Counted from the stretch's first letter, positions 7,728 to 16,565 are shown. The stretch: DNA of 64,000 nucleotides from Methylocystis sp. Sn-Cys (GCF_016745395.1 NZ_JAERVJ010000001.1:744001-808000); one strand, 5' to 3'. Numbers and translations: made by a program. Notes: a model not told the origin generated them from the sequence alone.

Positions 7728-9083
7728 ATGAGGTCCATCCACCGCGCCCGCGCCATGTGCGAATGGGGGGACTTTGCCGGCGCCGCGCCGAAAATGCGCG
7801 CAATGATGGCTGCCCCTGAGGACGGCCTTGTCCCTCCCTTTCTTCTTCTCTCGGAGCCGGGCGTCACGGCGCGCGAGCAGCGCGCCTGTTCCGAGCGCTG
7901 GACCGCGGAAAGACGGGTGGCGGCTGCTGTCGAGCGCGGCAGGCTCGACTTGCGTTTCGACTTACGCCGCCGTGAAAAAATCACGGTCGGCTATCTGTCT
8001 TCTGATTTCCACGACCACGCCACCGCGCATCTCCTGATCGAGACCCTGGAAGCCCACGATCGGACGCGCTTCGATATTCGCGGCTACAGCTATGGCCGCG
8101 CCGATGATGGGAATATGCGGCGGCGTCTGACGGCGGCCTTCGACGGCTTCTGCGATATTTCGTCGGCAAGCGACACTGAGGCGGCAATGAGGATTCACGC
8201 CGACGGCGTCGATATGTTGGTCGATCTCAAGGGATTTACCAGCGGCGCGCGCACCGGCGTGACCATGCTCCGGCCCGCGCCCCTGCAAGTGAATTATCTT
8301 GGTTATCCCGGAACGATGGGCGAGGGCGTCTGTGATTACATCATCACCGACCATTTCGTTACGCCGAGCGCGGCGGCGCCGGATTATGCCGAAGCCTTCG
8401 CCTACATGCCGCAATGCTACCAGCCGCGCGGGCGCGCGCCGCTCGGGCCCGCGCCGACGCGGGCCGCCGCCGGCCTGCCCGAGCAGGGTTTTGTCTTCTG
8501 CTGCTTCAACCAGGCCTACAAGCTTACGCCCTTCATCTTCGATCTTTGGGCGCGCCTCCTCGACGATGCGCCGGGGAGCGTGCTGTGGCTTTTGCAAACC
8601 GAGGCCGCCGAAGGGAATCTGCGCAACGAAATGCGTGGCAGGGGGATCGATGCGGCGCGTTTGATTTTCGCCGCCCATCTCGGCCAAAGCGACCATCTCG
8701 CCCGCCTGCAGCTCGCCGACCTCGTGTTGGACACGAGTCCGTTCGGCGCGCATACGACGGCGAGCGACGCTCTGTGGTCGGGGGCGCCAGTCGTCACATG
8801 CCCCGGCGAAACCTTCGCCGCGCGCGTCGCGGGCAGCATTCTGAGCGCCGTCGGGCTGCCCGAGCTGATCGCGTCGGATTTCGACGATTACGTCGCCATC
8901 GCGCGAACGCTCGCCAGCGATCCGCCGCTCCTCGCTCGATTGAAGTCGAAACTGGCGGAAAACCGTCTGACGACGGCGCTCTTCGACGTCGGCGCCTATA
9001 CGCGCGGGATCGAGGCGCTTTATTTCGAAATGTGGAGACGCAAGCTGTCGGGCATTGCCCCGGGGATCATCGACTTCGCCTAA
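7728..9083 (+). CDS. O-GlcNAc transferase-like glycosyltransferase (GT41) lacking TPRs
   Basis: This 451-residue protein matches the C-terminal catalytic half of bacterial OGT/SPINDLY enzymes, which transfer a sugar from a UDP- or GDP-donor to Ser/Thr of proteins. Visible landmarks are SSDFHDHATAHLL (91-103, containing the conserved His residues), VDLKGFT, PAPLQVNYLGYPGTMG, the CCFNQAYKLTP donor-site loop, and HTTASDALWSGAPVVTCPG. Normal family members begin with many TPR repeats; here the chain starts at the very end of that region (CEWGDF). A TAG at 7599 in frame excludes a long N-terminal extension. It could be a genuine TPR-less form or a 5'-truncated gene. Substrate unknown. Confidence 0.8.
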   Translation: MRSIHRARAMCEWGDFAGAAPKMRAMMAAPEDGLVPPFLLLSEPGVTAREQRACSERWTAERRVAAAVERGRLDLRFDLRRREKITVGYLSSDFHDHATAHLLIETLEAHDRTRFDIRGYSYGRADDGNMRRRLTAAFDGFCDISSASDTEAAMRIHADGVDMLVDLKGFTSGARTGVTMLRPAPLQVNYLGYPGTMGEGVCDYIITDHFVTPSAAAPDYAEAFAYMPQCYQPRGRAPLGPAPTRAAAGLPEQGFVFCCFNQAYKLTPFIFDLWARLLDDAPGSVLWLLQTEAAEGNLRNEMRGRGIDAARLIFAAHLGQSDHLARLQLADLVLDTSPFGAHTTASDALWSGAPVVTCPGETFAARVAGSILSAVGLPELIASDFDDYVAIARTLASDPPLLARLKSKLAENRLTTALFDVGAYTRGIEALYFEMWRRKLSGIAPGIIDFA

Positions 9084-9096
9084 AGGCGCGCTCCGT

Positions 9097-9918
9097 TCAG
9101 CTACGCTCTTGCAGCCATTTTTCGAAGGCCGCGCGTTCGTCGGCGGCCATTTGGAAAGCATGCTCGGGACCGGGGAAGGCGCCTGCCCGCACATCCCTCG
9201 CATAGGCGGCGACGGCCCCTCGTAACGCCGCGCCAATGTCGCCATAACGGCGGTTGTGTTTGAACTCGCGGGTGGTCACGCCCGCGAGATCGTTGACGAC
9301 GAGCACCTGCCCGTCCGTTTCCAGCCCCGCGCCGATGCCGATGGTCGCCGCCTTGACGGCTCGAGAAATGCGTCCCGCAAGCTCGCTCGGTAGGAGCTCC
9401 AGCACGAGGAATTTCTGCCCCGCTGTGTCGCCCGCGAGCGCGTCGTCATAGAGCCTGGCGGCGGCCTCGGCGGTCTTGCCCTGCCGGCGCTTGATCTCCT
9501 GATGCTGGGATTCGAGCCCCAGATGCCCGCAGACGTCGAAGCCCGCCGCCGTCAGCGCTGCGACGACATCGGGCTGCGCGCCTTCGAATTTCACGCAGTC
9601 GGCGCCGGCGTCGCGCAACACGTGCGCGCTCGCGAGCGCCATTTCCGGCGTGTCATAGGTGGCGTAGGGAAGATCGCCGATGACGTAGATCTGAGGCGCG
9701 CCGCGCCGCACGGCGGCGATGTGGTGCGCCATGTCGGCAAGCGTCACGTCGCGCTCATGCGCATAGCCGAGGACATTCACGCCGACGCTGTCGCCGACGA
9801 GGATGATGTCGACGCCCGCCTCCGCCTCGATGCGCGCCGTCGGCGCGTCATAGGCGGTGACGACGACGAGCTTCTCGCCGCGGCGTTTCTTTTCGAGGAA
9901 GGGATCGGCTTTCGACAA
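9097..9918 (-). CDS. panB: 3-methyl-2-oxobutanoate hydroxymethyltransferase
   Basis: Transfers a hydroxymethyl group from methylene-tetrahydrofolate to alpha-ketoisovalerate, giving ketopantoate, the first committed step to pantothenate and CoA. The 273-residue protein has the family motifs in order: VGDSVG near 41 (Mg2+ ligand), GDLPYATY, VKFEGA, GHLGLESQHQ, the catalytic LELLPSEL, and GIGAGLETDGQVLVVNDLAG. Length is normal. It stands alone without panC. It is convergent with the glycosyltransferase gene, 13 bp apart. Confidence 0.95.
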   Translation of the reverse strand: MSKADPFLEKKRRGEKLVVVTAYDAPTARIEAEAGVDIILVGDSVGVNVLGYAHERDVTLADMAHHIAAVRRGAPQIYVIGDLPYATYDTPEMALASAHVLRDAGADCVKFEGAQPDVVAALTAAGFDVCGHLGLESQHQEIKRRQGKTAEAAARLYDDALAGDTAGQKFLVLELLPSELAGRISRAVKAATIGIGAGLETDGQVLVVNDLAGVTTREFKHNRRYGDIGAALRGAVAAYARDVRAGAFPGPEHAFQMAADERAAFEKWLQERS

Positions 9919-9987
9919 GCGGGGCCTCCGGCTGGCGCAACCCTTGGCGCCCCATAAATTCAGCGCGCTTCTGGGGCTGATGCGATC

Positions 9988-10125
9988 TTAGCGCGCGGCG
10001 GCGTCTCGACAGGCGTGGGGGAGGCTTGGCGCGCGAATTTCCTGGAAGCCGCCGCATTTGTCGCAGGCGGAAAGCGCGAGCGAGAGGCCGAAGAGAGCCA
10101 CAATCAATGCCGCTTTGCCTGTCAT
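9988..10125 (-). CDS. small lipoprotein, 45 aa
   Basis: A 45-residue product with a signal peptide and a lipobox (LSLALSAC, Cys at about residue 21), so it should be lipidated and anchored to a membrane. The mature part is only about 25 residues and contains a CDKCGG pair of cysteines. The ATG at 10125 is preceded by AGGAGGG at good spacing, which decides this start over in-frame starts further upstream that would add an Arg-rich tail. It resembles entericidin-type or other tiny lipoproteins in size only. It lies between panB and a secreted Cys-rich protein, all leftward. Confidence 0.6.
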   Translation of the reverse strand: MTGKAALIVALFGLSLALSACDKCGGFQEIRAPSLPHACRDAAAR

Positions 10126-10199
10126 GCCGCTCGCCCTCCTGCCGGTTGCGCGCGGACCATAGCCTCGCGCGCCGGCGCCGACAAGGATGGGGCAGGGGG

Positions 10200-11003
10200 T
10201 CAGAGGCCGTCGAGGAAAGTGACGAAAAGCGTCTGACCTTGCGGGCATTGGGCGTTCGGCTGGGGTTTGTCCGCGGGATATTTACAGGCGCCGGAGGTCG
10301 ACATCGGGAAGAAATAGGCTTGCAGGCAGGCGCCGTTGAGGCCGCCGATGCAGCTCGGTTGATTGAAGGGCGCGCCGCAATTCTGGGGATAATTGGCGCC
10401 GTAGACGCCGAGCGGTCCCAGCGGACCGCGGCAGGTGAAGGTCGGCGCCCCCGAGCAGGCAAGCTGCACGGGCGCATTGTAGGAGGGGCCGCCGCTATTC
10501 TTGCAATTATCGGCGTTCCACGCGCAATTGGTGCAGCTTTCGGGGACGACGCTGATCTCGTACCAGACGCAGCTTTTCTGCACGACGCCGGCGGCGAGCG
10601 GATTGCCGGTCCGATTACAACCCGCGCCGCTCGTGAAATTCGTTCCGATAATCGTGAGATTCTCGGCTTGCGCCGCAAAGCAGTTCGGCGACTTTCCAGG
10701 CGGCGCGGGATTCTCCCGCGCGCAAAAGCGCGAGGGGCCGGCGCTGCTCGGCACAGAGGCTGTGCAGGCCTGGCCGGGCGCCAGATAGACTTGGTCGTTG
10801 AAGCGCTCGCAATCCGACGACCATACGGCCGGCCCGGGGGCTCCCGACTGGAGCGTAAAGGCGACATAGCGCGGATTGGCGGAGCGGTTGACAAAGGTCA
10901 CGGAGCTCGCGGGGATGAGGCCGCTGCCGTAGGTCTGGGCGCGCGCGGGGCCGGAGACGGCGATGAGCGCCAACAGGAAAAATGCGCTGAAAATGCTTCG
11001 CAT
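10200..11003 (-). CDS. secreted cysteine-rich protein
   Basis: The 267-residue protein has a signal peptide (residues 1-22, ending GPARAQ). About 20 Cys residues suggest an extracytoplasmic disulfide-rich fold. The start of the mature chain (SSVTFVNRSANPRYVAF) and the later LAPGQACTASVP recall the beta-sandwich start of thaumatin-like proteins, but the resemblance is partial. The ATG at 11003 follows GAGAGGGAAG and is preferred over the TTG one codon earlier. It lies 74 bp upstream of the small lipoprotein gene. Function unknown. Confidence 0.6.
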   Translation of the reverse strand: MRSIFSAFFLLALIAVSGPARAQTYGSGLIPASSVTFVNRSANPRYVAFTLQSGAPGPAVWSSDCERFNDQVYLAPGQACTASVPSSAGPSRFCARENPAPPGKSPNCFAAQAENLTIIGTNFTSGAGCNRTGNPLAAGVVQKSCVWYEISVVPESCTNCAWNADNCKNSGGPSYNAPVQLACSGAPTFTCRGPLGPLGVYGANYPQNCGAPFNQPSCIGGLNGACLQAYFFPMSTSGACKYPADKPQPNAQCPQGQTLFVTFLDGL

Positions 11004-11092
11004 CAATCTTCCCTCTCCCCGGGCGGGCGTGGGAAACTAAAGGTGTTACCCGGATGTCAGCCCGTCAATCGGCGCCGTCGTCGCAGGCGCTC

Positions 11093-11120
11093 TTGCATCT
11101 TGGCCAAACCCGCGTATAAG
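11093..11120 (+). promoter_or_regulatory. candidate promoter for rpsF-rpsR
   Basis: TTGCAT (11093-11098), 16 bp, TATAAG (11115-11120). It lies about 300 bp upstream of the rpsF start and points at it. The 11004-11419 interval contains no gene: only this promoter, two tandem copies of a palindromic repeat, and the rpsF leader. Confidence 0.45.
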
Positions 11121-11169
11121 GCGCGGATCGCGACGTTCCCGGCCGGGGGCTGAACGGAAGCGCCCATGC

Positions 11170-11270
11170 GCGCATATTTACGAAAAGCGCCACCAGAGTT
11201 TCGGAAAAGAATGTGCGCCAAACGCATATTCCCGAAAAGTGCAAAGCGGTTTTCGGAAAAGAATATGCGC
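11170..11270. repeat. two tandem copies of a palindromic repeat (CGAAAAG / TTTCGGAAAAG type)
   Basis: Copy 1 is 11170-11218 and copy 2 is 11223-11270. Copy 2 is a good palindrome, with CGCATATTC and GAATATGCG as arms and CCGAAAA/TTTTCGG inside. Copy 1 has the same plan with more mismatches. Elements of this plan are widely scattered in Rhizobiales genomes. Both lie between the putative rpsF promoter and the rpsF gene, so they would be in its 5' leader. Confidence 0.75.
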
Positions 11271-11419
11271 AAGCAAAGGGCGAGGGGCTCGCCTCGTCTT
11301 CCCGTGTCTCCGCCTTCGAACTCACTTCCTCTCGAGCCTTTCCCAGGGGTCAATACCCCCAAGAAGCGCTCGAAGGGCTTGGCGCCGGAGCGGCTCGCGG
11401 CAACGGAAAGGCGAAACAC

Positions 11420-11851
11420 ATGGCTCTCTACGAGCATGTCTATCTCGCCCGTCAGGACATTTCTCCCCAGCAGGTGGAGACTCTGACCGGGCAGTTCAAA
11501 AATGTCGTCACGTCGCTCGGCGGCACGGTCGGCAAGACCGAATATTGGGGCGTCAAATCGCTCGCCTATCGGATCAAGAAGAACCGCAAGGCGCATTTCA
11601 CGCTCATGAACATCGACGCCCCGCCGGCCGCCATCGCCGAGCTGGAGCGCCAGCAGAGCATCAACGAAGACATCCTTCGCGTCCTGACGCTGCGCGTCGA
11701 GGAGCTGGAGGAAGGCCCGTCCGCACAGCTCCGCAAGCGTGAGGATGACGACCGCGGCGAGCGTCGCGGCCCTGGCGGGGCCCCGCGCGGCGATCGTGGC
11801 GAACGCCGCCCGCGTCGTGAGGAAGGCCGAGTTGAAGGAGAGACCGAATGA
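11420..11851 (+). CDS. rpsF: 30S ribosomal protein bS6
   Basis: Binds 16S rRNA with bS18 in the 30S platform. The first 95 residues are canonical bS6 ([45 protein letters not shown]). The 143-residue chain then has a C-terminal tail rich in Asp, Arg, Gly and Glu (about residues 108-143), longer than in E. coli but usual in alphaproteobacteria. The ATG at 11420 is used because it begins the conserved strand; frames further upstream only add leader sequence. It overlaps rpsR by 4 bp, so the pair is translationally coupled. Confidence 0.95.
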   Translation: MALYEHVYLARQDISPQQVETLTGQFKNVVTSLGGTVGKTEYWGVKSLAYRIKKNRKAHFTLMNIDAPPAAIAELERQQSINEDILRVLTLRVEELEEGPSAQLRKREDDDRGERRGPGGAPRGDRGERRPRREEGRVEGETE

Positions 11852-12084
11852 GCACCGCGCCCCGTCGCCCCTTCTTCCGCCGCCGCAAGTCCTGCCCCTT
11901 CTCCGGCGCCAATGCGCCGAAGATCGATTATAAGGACACGCGCCTGCTGTCGCGCTACATCTCCGAGCGCGGCAAGATCGTGCCCTCGCGCATCACGGCG
12001 GTCTCCGCCAAGAAGCAGCGCGAGCTGGCTCAGGCCATCAAGCGCGCCCGCTTCCTGGGCCTGCTGCCTTATGTGATCCGCTGA
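11848..12084 (+). CDS. rpsR: 30S ribosomal protein bS18
   Basis: 78 residues, normal length, partner of bS6 on the 30S platform. The basic N-terminus ([13 protein letters not shown]) and the block [20 protein letters not shown] mark the family. It starts inside the rpsF stop (ATGA overlap). In many bacteria rplI follows in the same operon; here the operon ends and is followed by two palindromes and a strong terminator. Confidence 0.95.
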   Translation: MSTAPRRPFFRRRKSCPFSGANAPKIDYKDTRLLSRYISERGKIVPSRITAVSAKKQRELAQAIKRARFLGLLPYVIR

Positions 12085-12097
12085 GATTTCGGCTTTA

Positions 12098-12207
12098 GAG
12101 CGCATTCCGCAAAAGTTGATAGACTTTTGCGACAAGAATGCGCTCCAACTTTCGGAGTCTGCGCGCTTTCTCATCGCTCGCATGATCCATGCGAGCGGAA
12201 AGCGCGC
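12098..12207. repeat. two adjacent palindromic repeats after rpsR
   Basis: The first palindrome, 12098-12145, has arms GAGCGCATTC and GAATGCGCTC with AAAAGT/ACTTTT inside. The second, 12161-12207, has arms GCGCGCTTTC and GAAAGCGCGC with CGCTCGCATG/CATGCGAGCG inside. The second type also occurs at 33571-33618 inside the ribosomal super-operon. The 12085-12526 gap holds these repeats, two terminators and the xoxF leader, and no gene. Confidence 0.8.
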
Positions 12208-12223
12208 TAAGTCGAATCGCGAG

Positions 12224-12250
12224 CCGCGCCCGAGAGGGCGCGGTTTTTTT
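12224..12250 (+). terminator. intrinsic terminator of rpsF-rpsR
   Basis: CCGCGCCC, loop GAGA, GGGCGCGG, then seven T. A perfect 8-bp GC stem with a T-run. Confidence 0.85.
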
Positions 12251-12375
12251 GTGCGCTTCATGTCGTCGCGAATGCCCCGGTCTCGCTGTGGGTGGCGCAC
12301 GGAAAGGACAGAGACTCCCTTGACGCAAGCGCGTCCGTATGAGATCCAAATTGCGCTTAATGCATGAGAATATCT

Positions 12376-12412
12376 ATGGCCTTTGAGGATCCCGCCTCAG
12401 AGGCCATTTTTT
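12376..12412 (+). terminator. second terminator-like hairpin, in front of xoxF
   Basis: Arms ATGGCCTTTGAGG and CCTCAGAGGCCAT pair over 13 bp with one mismatch and are followed by six T. It lies 126 bp beyond the rpsR terminator and 115 bp upstream of the xoxF start codon. It could be a back-up terminator or an attenuator in the xoxF leader. Confidence 0.65.
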
Positions 12413-12526
12413 GCTTGCGCCGCCTGCCTCCCAGCCGCTTCTCCGCTATGGTCGTCTTTGCCGAAATACACTAAGAGTGCTTCGGTCCAATTCATGCGGA
12501 CAAAAAACCCTCGGGAGGGAAAGCGA

Positions 12527-14539
12527 ATGCATAAGCTGCTCAGAACAGCTTCTGTAGGCATTATTGCGCTACTTACATCGGGCCAGTTGCACGCCCAAAC
12601 CTGGAAGCTGACGCCCGAGGAGGCGGCGAAATATGGCGCGAAAGCCGCGGCCGCGGAAACGCCCGCCGCCCCGAAAGCCGAAGCGCCTATCGTCCCGAAG
12701 GCGGAGGCTCCCGCCGCTGTGAAAGTGGCCGCGCCGCTCGCCTATGACGAATTGCTGACCTTGTCGAAAGACCCCAAGCAGTGGGTTTCTCCGACCGGCG
12801 ACTACGCCAATCTTCGCCACTCCGGCCTCAAGCAGATCACGGCGGACAATGTCGGAAAGCTCCAGCCGGCTTGGCAGTTTTCGACGGGCGTTCTGCGCGG
12901 CCACGAAGGCGCGCCGCTCGTTCTCAACAATGTGTCGGTCACCGACAGCTCCGGCAAGACCATCACGACCGACGTGATGTATCTGCATACGCCGTTCCCC
13001 AATATCGTCTATGCGCTCGACGCCAAGGATCCGGCGCATCAGATCCTCTGGAAATATGAGCCCAAGCAGGATCCGGCGGTCGTTCCGGTCATGTGCTGCG
13101 ACACGGTCAACCGCGGCCTCGCTTACGGCGACGGCAAAATCTTCCTCGCTCAGGCCGACACCACGCTGATCGCGCTCGACGCCAAGACCGGCAAGCTCGT
13201 CTGGTCGGTGAAGAACGGCGATCCGTCGAAGGGCCAGACCTCGACCGCCGCGCCGCATGTCTTCAAGGACAAGGTGTTCGTCGGCATCGCCGGCGGCGAG
13301 TTCGGCGTGCGCGGCCATATCACCGCTTACGACGTCAAGACCGGCAAGCAGGCGTGGCGCGGCTACTCCATGGGCCCGGACGCCGATACGCTGATCGACG
13401 CCGAGAAGACCACCCATCTCGGCCAGCCGGTCGGCAAGGACTCCGGCATCAGCACCTGGCAGGGCGACCAGTGGCAGACCGGCGGCGGCACCACCTGGGG
13501 CTGGTATAGCTACGACCCCGAGCTGAACCTCGTCTACTACGGCTCCGGCAACCCCTCGACCTGGAACCCGAACCAGCGTCCGGGCGACAACCGCTGGTCG
13601 ATGACCATCTGGGCGCGCGACCTCGACACCGGCAAGGTGAAGTGGCTCTACCAGATGACCCCCCACGACGAGTGGGACTATGACGGCATCAACGAGATGA
13701 TCCTCGCCGACCAGGACATCGGCGGCAAGAAGGTCAAGACGCTCGTCCACTTCGACCGTAACGGCTTCGCCTATACGCTCGATCGCACCAACGGCGACCT
13801 GCTCGTCGCCGAGAAGTATGATCCGGCGGTGAACTGGGCGACGAAGGTCGACATGGACAAGTCGTCCAAGACCTATGGCCGTCCGCTGGTCGTCGACAAA
13901 TACTCGACGCAGCACAATGGCGAGGACACGAACACCCAGAACGTCTGCCCGGCCGCTCTCGGCTCGAAGGACGAACAGCCGGCTTCTTTCGATCCGGCGA
14001 CGGGCCTGTTCATGGTGCCGACCAACCACGTCTGCATGGACTATGAGCCGTTCCGCGTGTCCTACACGGCGGGCCAGCCCTATGTCGGCGCGACGCTGGA
14101 AATGTTCCCGGCGGGCAAGGTGCTGGGCGACGGCACGAACCACACCGGCAACTTCATCGCCTGGGACGCGCGGACGGGTAAGATCGTCTGGTCGAACAAG
14201 GAGCAGTTCTCGGCCTGGTCGGGCGCTGTGTCGACGGACGGCGGCGTGACCTTCTACGGCACGCTGGAGGGCTATCTGAAGGCGGTCGACACGAAGACCG
14301 GCAAGGAGCTCTACAAGTATAAGACCCCGTCGGGCATCATCGGCAACGTGATCACCTATGAATCGGCCGGCAAGCAGTATGTGGCGGTTCTGTCGGGCGT
14401 CGGCGGCTGGGCGGGCATCGGCCTCGCGGCCGGTCTGTCGAAGTCGAACGAAGGTCTCGGCGCGGTGGGCAACTACGCCTCGCTCGCCAATTACACCGCC
14501 CTCGGCGGCGTGCTGACCGTCTTCGCCCTGCCCAACTAA
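12527..14539 (+). CDS. xoxF: lanthanide-type PQQ methanol dehydrogenase
   Basis: Periplasmic quinoprotein that oxidises methanol (to formaldehyde or formate) with PQQ and a lanthanide ion. The 670-residue precursor has a signal peptide (1-23), the adjacent Cys190-Cys191 disulfide by PQQ, and metal ligands Glu258, Asn342 and Asp384. Two residues after Asp384 is Asp386 (WDYDG). This extra Asp marks Ln-dependent XoxF; Ca-dependent MxaF has Ala there. From memory the body is closest to the XoxF5/XoxF1 type. Unusual are an Ala/Pro/Lys/Glu linker at about 39-70 and an insertion near 135-149, making it about 70 residues longer than usual. GGGAGGGA precedes the ATG. No xoxG or xoxJ is adjacent. Confidence 0.93.
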   Translation: MHKLLRTASVGIIALLTSGQLHAQTWKLTPEEAAKYGAKAAAAETPAAPKAEAPIVPKAEAPAAVKVAAPLAYDELLTLSKDPKQWVSPTGDYANLRHSGLKQITADNVGKLQPAWQFSTGVLRGHEGAPLVLNNVSVTDSSGKTITTDVMYLHTPFPNIVYALDAKDPAHQILWKYEPKQDPAVVPVMCCDTVNRGLAYGDGKIFLAQADTTLIALDAKTGKLVWSVKNGDPSKGQTSTAAPHVFKDKVFVGIAGGEFGVRGHITAYDVKTGKQAWRGYSMGPDADTLIDAEKTTHLGQPVGKDSGISTWQGDQWQTGGGTTWGWYSYDPELNLVYYGSGNPSTWNPNQRPGDNRWSMTIWARDLDTGKVKWLYQMTPHDEWDYDGINEMILADQDIGGKKVKTLVHFDRNGFAYTLDRTNGDLLVAEKYDPAVNWATKVDMDKSSKTYGRPLVVDKYSTQHNGEDTNTQNVCPAALGSKDEQPASFDPATGLFMVPTNHVCMDYEPFRVSYTAGQPYVGATLEMFPAGKVLGDGTNHTGNFIAWDARTGKIVWSNKEQFSAWSGAVSTDGGVTFYGTLEGYLKAVDTKTGKELYKYKTPSGIIGNVITYESAGKQYVAVLSGVGGWAGIGLAAGLSKSNEGLGAVGNYASLANYTALGGVLTVFALPN

Positions 14540-14571
14540 GCAGAGCGTTAAGGTCTAGCACTCGAGGATTG

Positions 14572-14604
14572 GCGCCCGGCGAAATCTCGCCGGGCGCTTT
14601 TTTT
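14572..14604 (+). terminator. intrinsic terminator of xoxF
   Basis: An 11-bp perfect stem (GCGCCCGGCGA / TCGCCGGGCGC) with a 4-base loop, followed by seven T, 33 bp after the xoxF stop. Confidence 0.9.
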
Positions 14605-14627
14605 GTGGAGGATTCGCGCAGGTGCGC

Positions 14628-14744
14628 CCCCTCCCTGTCCCTCCCCCGCTTCACGGGAGAGGGGACGCTCGCGATCAGCATTCTCTAAGAAGGCCACGGC
14701 CTGACTCCCTCTCCCGCGAAGCGGGGGAGGGCTGGGGAGGGGGT
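14628..14744. repeat. palindromic repeat, family D (CTCTCCCGC/GCGGGAGAG), copy 1
   Basis: Two hairpin-forming segments: one near 14640-14665 (CCGCTTCACGGGAGAGG), one at about 14706-14730 (CCTCTCCCGC GAA GCGGGGGAGG). They fill the gap between the xoxF terminator and the 3' end of ndvA. Related copies are inside the ribosomal super-operon at 36734 and 43817. Confidence 0.7.
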
Positions 14745-14747
14745 GCG

Positions 14748-16565
14748 CTACCCCGCCCGCGCCTGCGGCGCCGTTGGCTCGTGCAACCCTTCGAGCCCCG
14801 CCGCCGGCTGCGCTGGCTCGGTCATGAACTGCGCCGCCGCCAGCGCCTCGAAACGGCCGCCCTTGGCCACGAGCGTCTCGAAGGAGCCGCTCTCGACGAT
14901 CTCGCCCTGGTCGAAAACCAGAATATGGTCGGCGTTGCGCACAGTGGCGAGGCGATGGGCGATGACGAAGGTCGTGCGCCCCCGGGTGGCGGCCTCCAGC
15001 GCCTTCTGAATCTGACGCTCGGTGGTGGCGTCGAGCGCCGATGTCGCTTCGTCGAAGACGAGGATCGGCGGGTTTTTCAGCAGCGCGCGGGCGATGGAGA
15101 GGCGCTGGCGCTCGCCGCCGGAAAGCGAGCGGCCGCGTTCGCCGATGCGGGTGGCGCGCCCGTCGCTCTGGCGGGAGACGAATTCCGACGCTTGCGCCAG
15201 CTCCAACGCCCGCGCGATTTCCGCGTCTGTGGCGTCGGGGTTTCCGATGCGCAGATTCTCTTCGATTGTGCGGGCGAACAGCATCGGCTCCTGAAAGACG
15301 ACGCCGATGTTGCGCCGCAGCGAGAGCAAAGTGAATTCCCTAATGTCGACGCCGTCGATCTTCACCGCGCCTTCCTCGGGATCGAAGACGCGATGCAGGA
15401 GCCCGAGCGTCGTCGACTTGCCCGAGCCCGTGGAGCCCACGAGCGCGATCGTCTGTCCGGGCTTGACGGAGAAGCTGACGTTCTTCACCGCCTTGCGGCG
15501 CCCATCATAGGAGAAGGTCACCTTCTCAAAAGCGACGGCGCCAGAGAGCCGCCCGGCGTCACGCGCGTCCGGCCGATCGGCCACTGTGGGCTGCGTGTCC
15601 AGAACCTCGAAAAACTCGCCGATCTTGGCCGATTGCTGAAGCAGGATGTTGACGAAGCCGACGACCTGCTCGAGCCGTCCGATCAGCATGGTGGCGAAAT
15701 TCGTGAAGGTCACGATCTCGCCGATCGTCGCCATGCCATGCAGATGCAGCCACGTGCCGAGCAGGAAGATCGAAAGGATCGTCAGCGTCGCCGACGCCCG
15801 GCTCGCGGCCGCGACCAGCGCCCACCAGGAGAGCACCGGCATCTGCGCGGCCAGGAGGTCGTCGACGATGCGCTTCAACGCGCGGGATTCGCTCTCCACG
15901 CGCGTGAAGCTCTGGACGACCGGAATATTCCCCAGCGCGTCGGAGGCGTGCTCTGCGAGCGCGGAGTTGATGCGCTCGACCTTTCCCTGCAGCCTCTCCG
16001 TGCGCCGGACGACAAAGCTCGTCGATACGTAAAAGGCGAGCACAAGGACGACCAGGAGCCCGCCCAGGCGCCAATTGAGAAGCAGGGTCGCTGGAAGCAG
16101 AATGAACAGCGCGACGAAGGAGGCGCAGTTCTCGCGGAAGAAAGAGAGCCAGAGGCTGAACATCGCCATGGCGCCGTCGAGCATGGTCTTGAGCAGACGC
16201 CCGGAGTGCACATTGGCGTGAAAGTTCAACGGCAGGTTAAGAACATGCTCGAAATATTCGGACATGACGGCGACGCGGCGGCGGTGCGCAAGGCGGTCGG
16301 CGTTCAGCCCGACGAGTATCGCGCCGCCGATCGAGAACAGGCCGAAACCGGCCCAGGCGGCAAGGAGGGGCGCGAGATCGCTCCAGGCCACCGTCTGACC
16401 CGGCGCTTGCGTTTGCGTCATGCGGTCGATGATGCGGCCGAATAGAATTGGTTCGGCAAATTGCGCAATGGCGAGCGCCAGATTCGCCGCAACAAGGATG
16501 GAGGCGAGCCTTGCCTGGGGACGCAGTTGGCTCAGGACACGCGCGTAGATCTTGAGGATCGACAT
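14748..16565 (-). CDS. ndvA: cyclic beta-glucan exporter, ABC permease-ATPase
   Basis: Exports cyclic beta-1,2-glucan to the periplasm in Rhizobiales, affecting osmoadaptation and surface properties. The 605-residue half-transporter has a six-helix permease in the first half, beginning with the NdvA/ChvA-like stretch LASILVAANLALAIAQFAEP. The ATPase follows in the second half: Walker A GSTGSGKST, signature LSGGERQR, Walker B ILVFDEATSALD, and the H-loop IAHRLATVR. Length fits NdvA (about 590). General lipid or peptide ABC exporters are related, but the N-terminal sequence favours NdvA. The matching synthase gene (ndvB) is not in the window. It faces xoxF tail to tail. Confidence 0.85.
   Translation of the reverse strand: MSILKIYARVLSQLRPQARLASILVAANLALAIAQFAEPILFGRIIDRMTQTQAPGQTVAWSDLAPLLAAWAGFGLFSIGGAILVGLNADRLAHRRRVAVMSEYFEHVLNLPLNFHANVHSGRLLKTMLDGAMAMFSLWLSFFRENCASFVALFILLPATLLLNWRLGGLLVVLVLAFYVSTSFVVRRTERLQGKVERINSALAEHASDALGNIPVVQSFTRVESESRALKRIVDDLLAAQMPVLSWWALVAAASRASATLTILSIFLLGTWLHLHGMATIGEIVTFTNFATMLIGRLEQVVGFVNILLQQSAKIGEFFEVLDTQPTVADRPDARDAGRLSGAVAFEKVTFSYDGRRKAVKNVSFSVKPGQTIALVGSTGSGKSTTLGLLHRVFDPEEGAVKIDGVDIREFTLLSLRRNIGVVFQEPMLFARTIEENLRIGNPDATDAEIARALELAQASEFVSRQSDGRATRIGERGRSLSGGERQRLSIARALLKNPPILVFDEATSALDATTERQIQKALEAATRGRTTFVIAHRLATVRNADHILVFDQGEIVESGSFETLVAKGGRFEALAAAQFMTEPAQPAAGLEGLHEPTAPQARAG

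Noticed and set aside
12569-14143. Long open frame antisense to xoxF
   Set aside because: Composition is Arg/Val/Asp-rich with no recognisable motif; xoxF on the other strand is certain.
12527-14539. Assignment as Ca-type methanol dehydrogenase MxaF
   Set aside because: The residue two after the catalytic Asp is Asp, not Ala, and no mxa genes follow.
14748-16565. Assignment as a general lipid A (MsbA) exporter
   Set aside because: The N-terminal permease sequence and length match NdvA/ChvA better.
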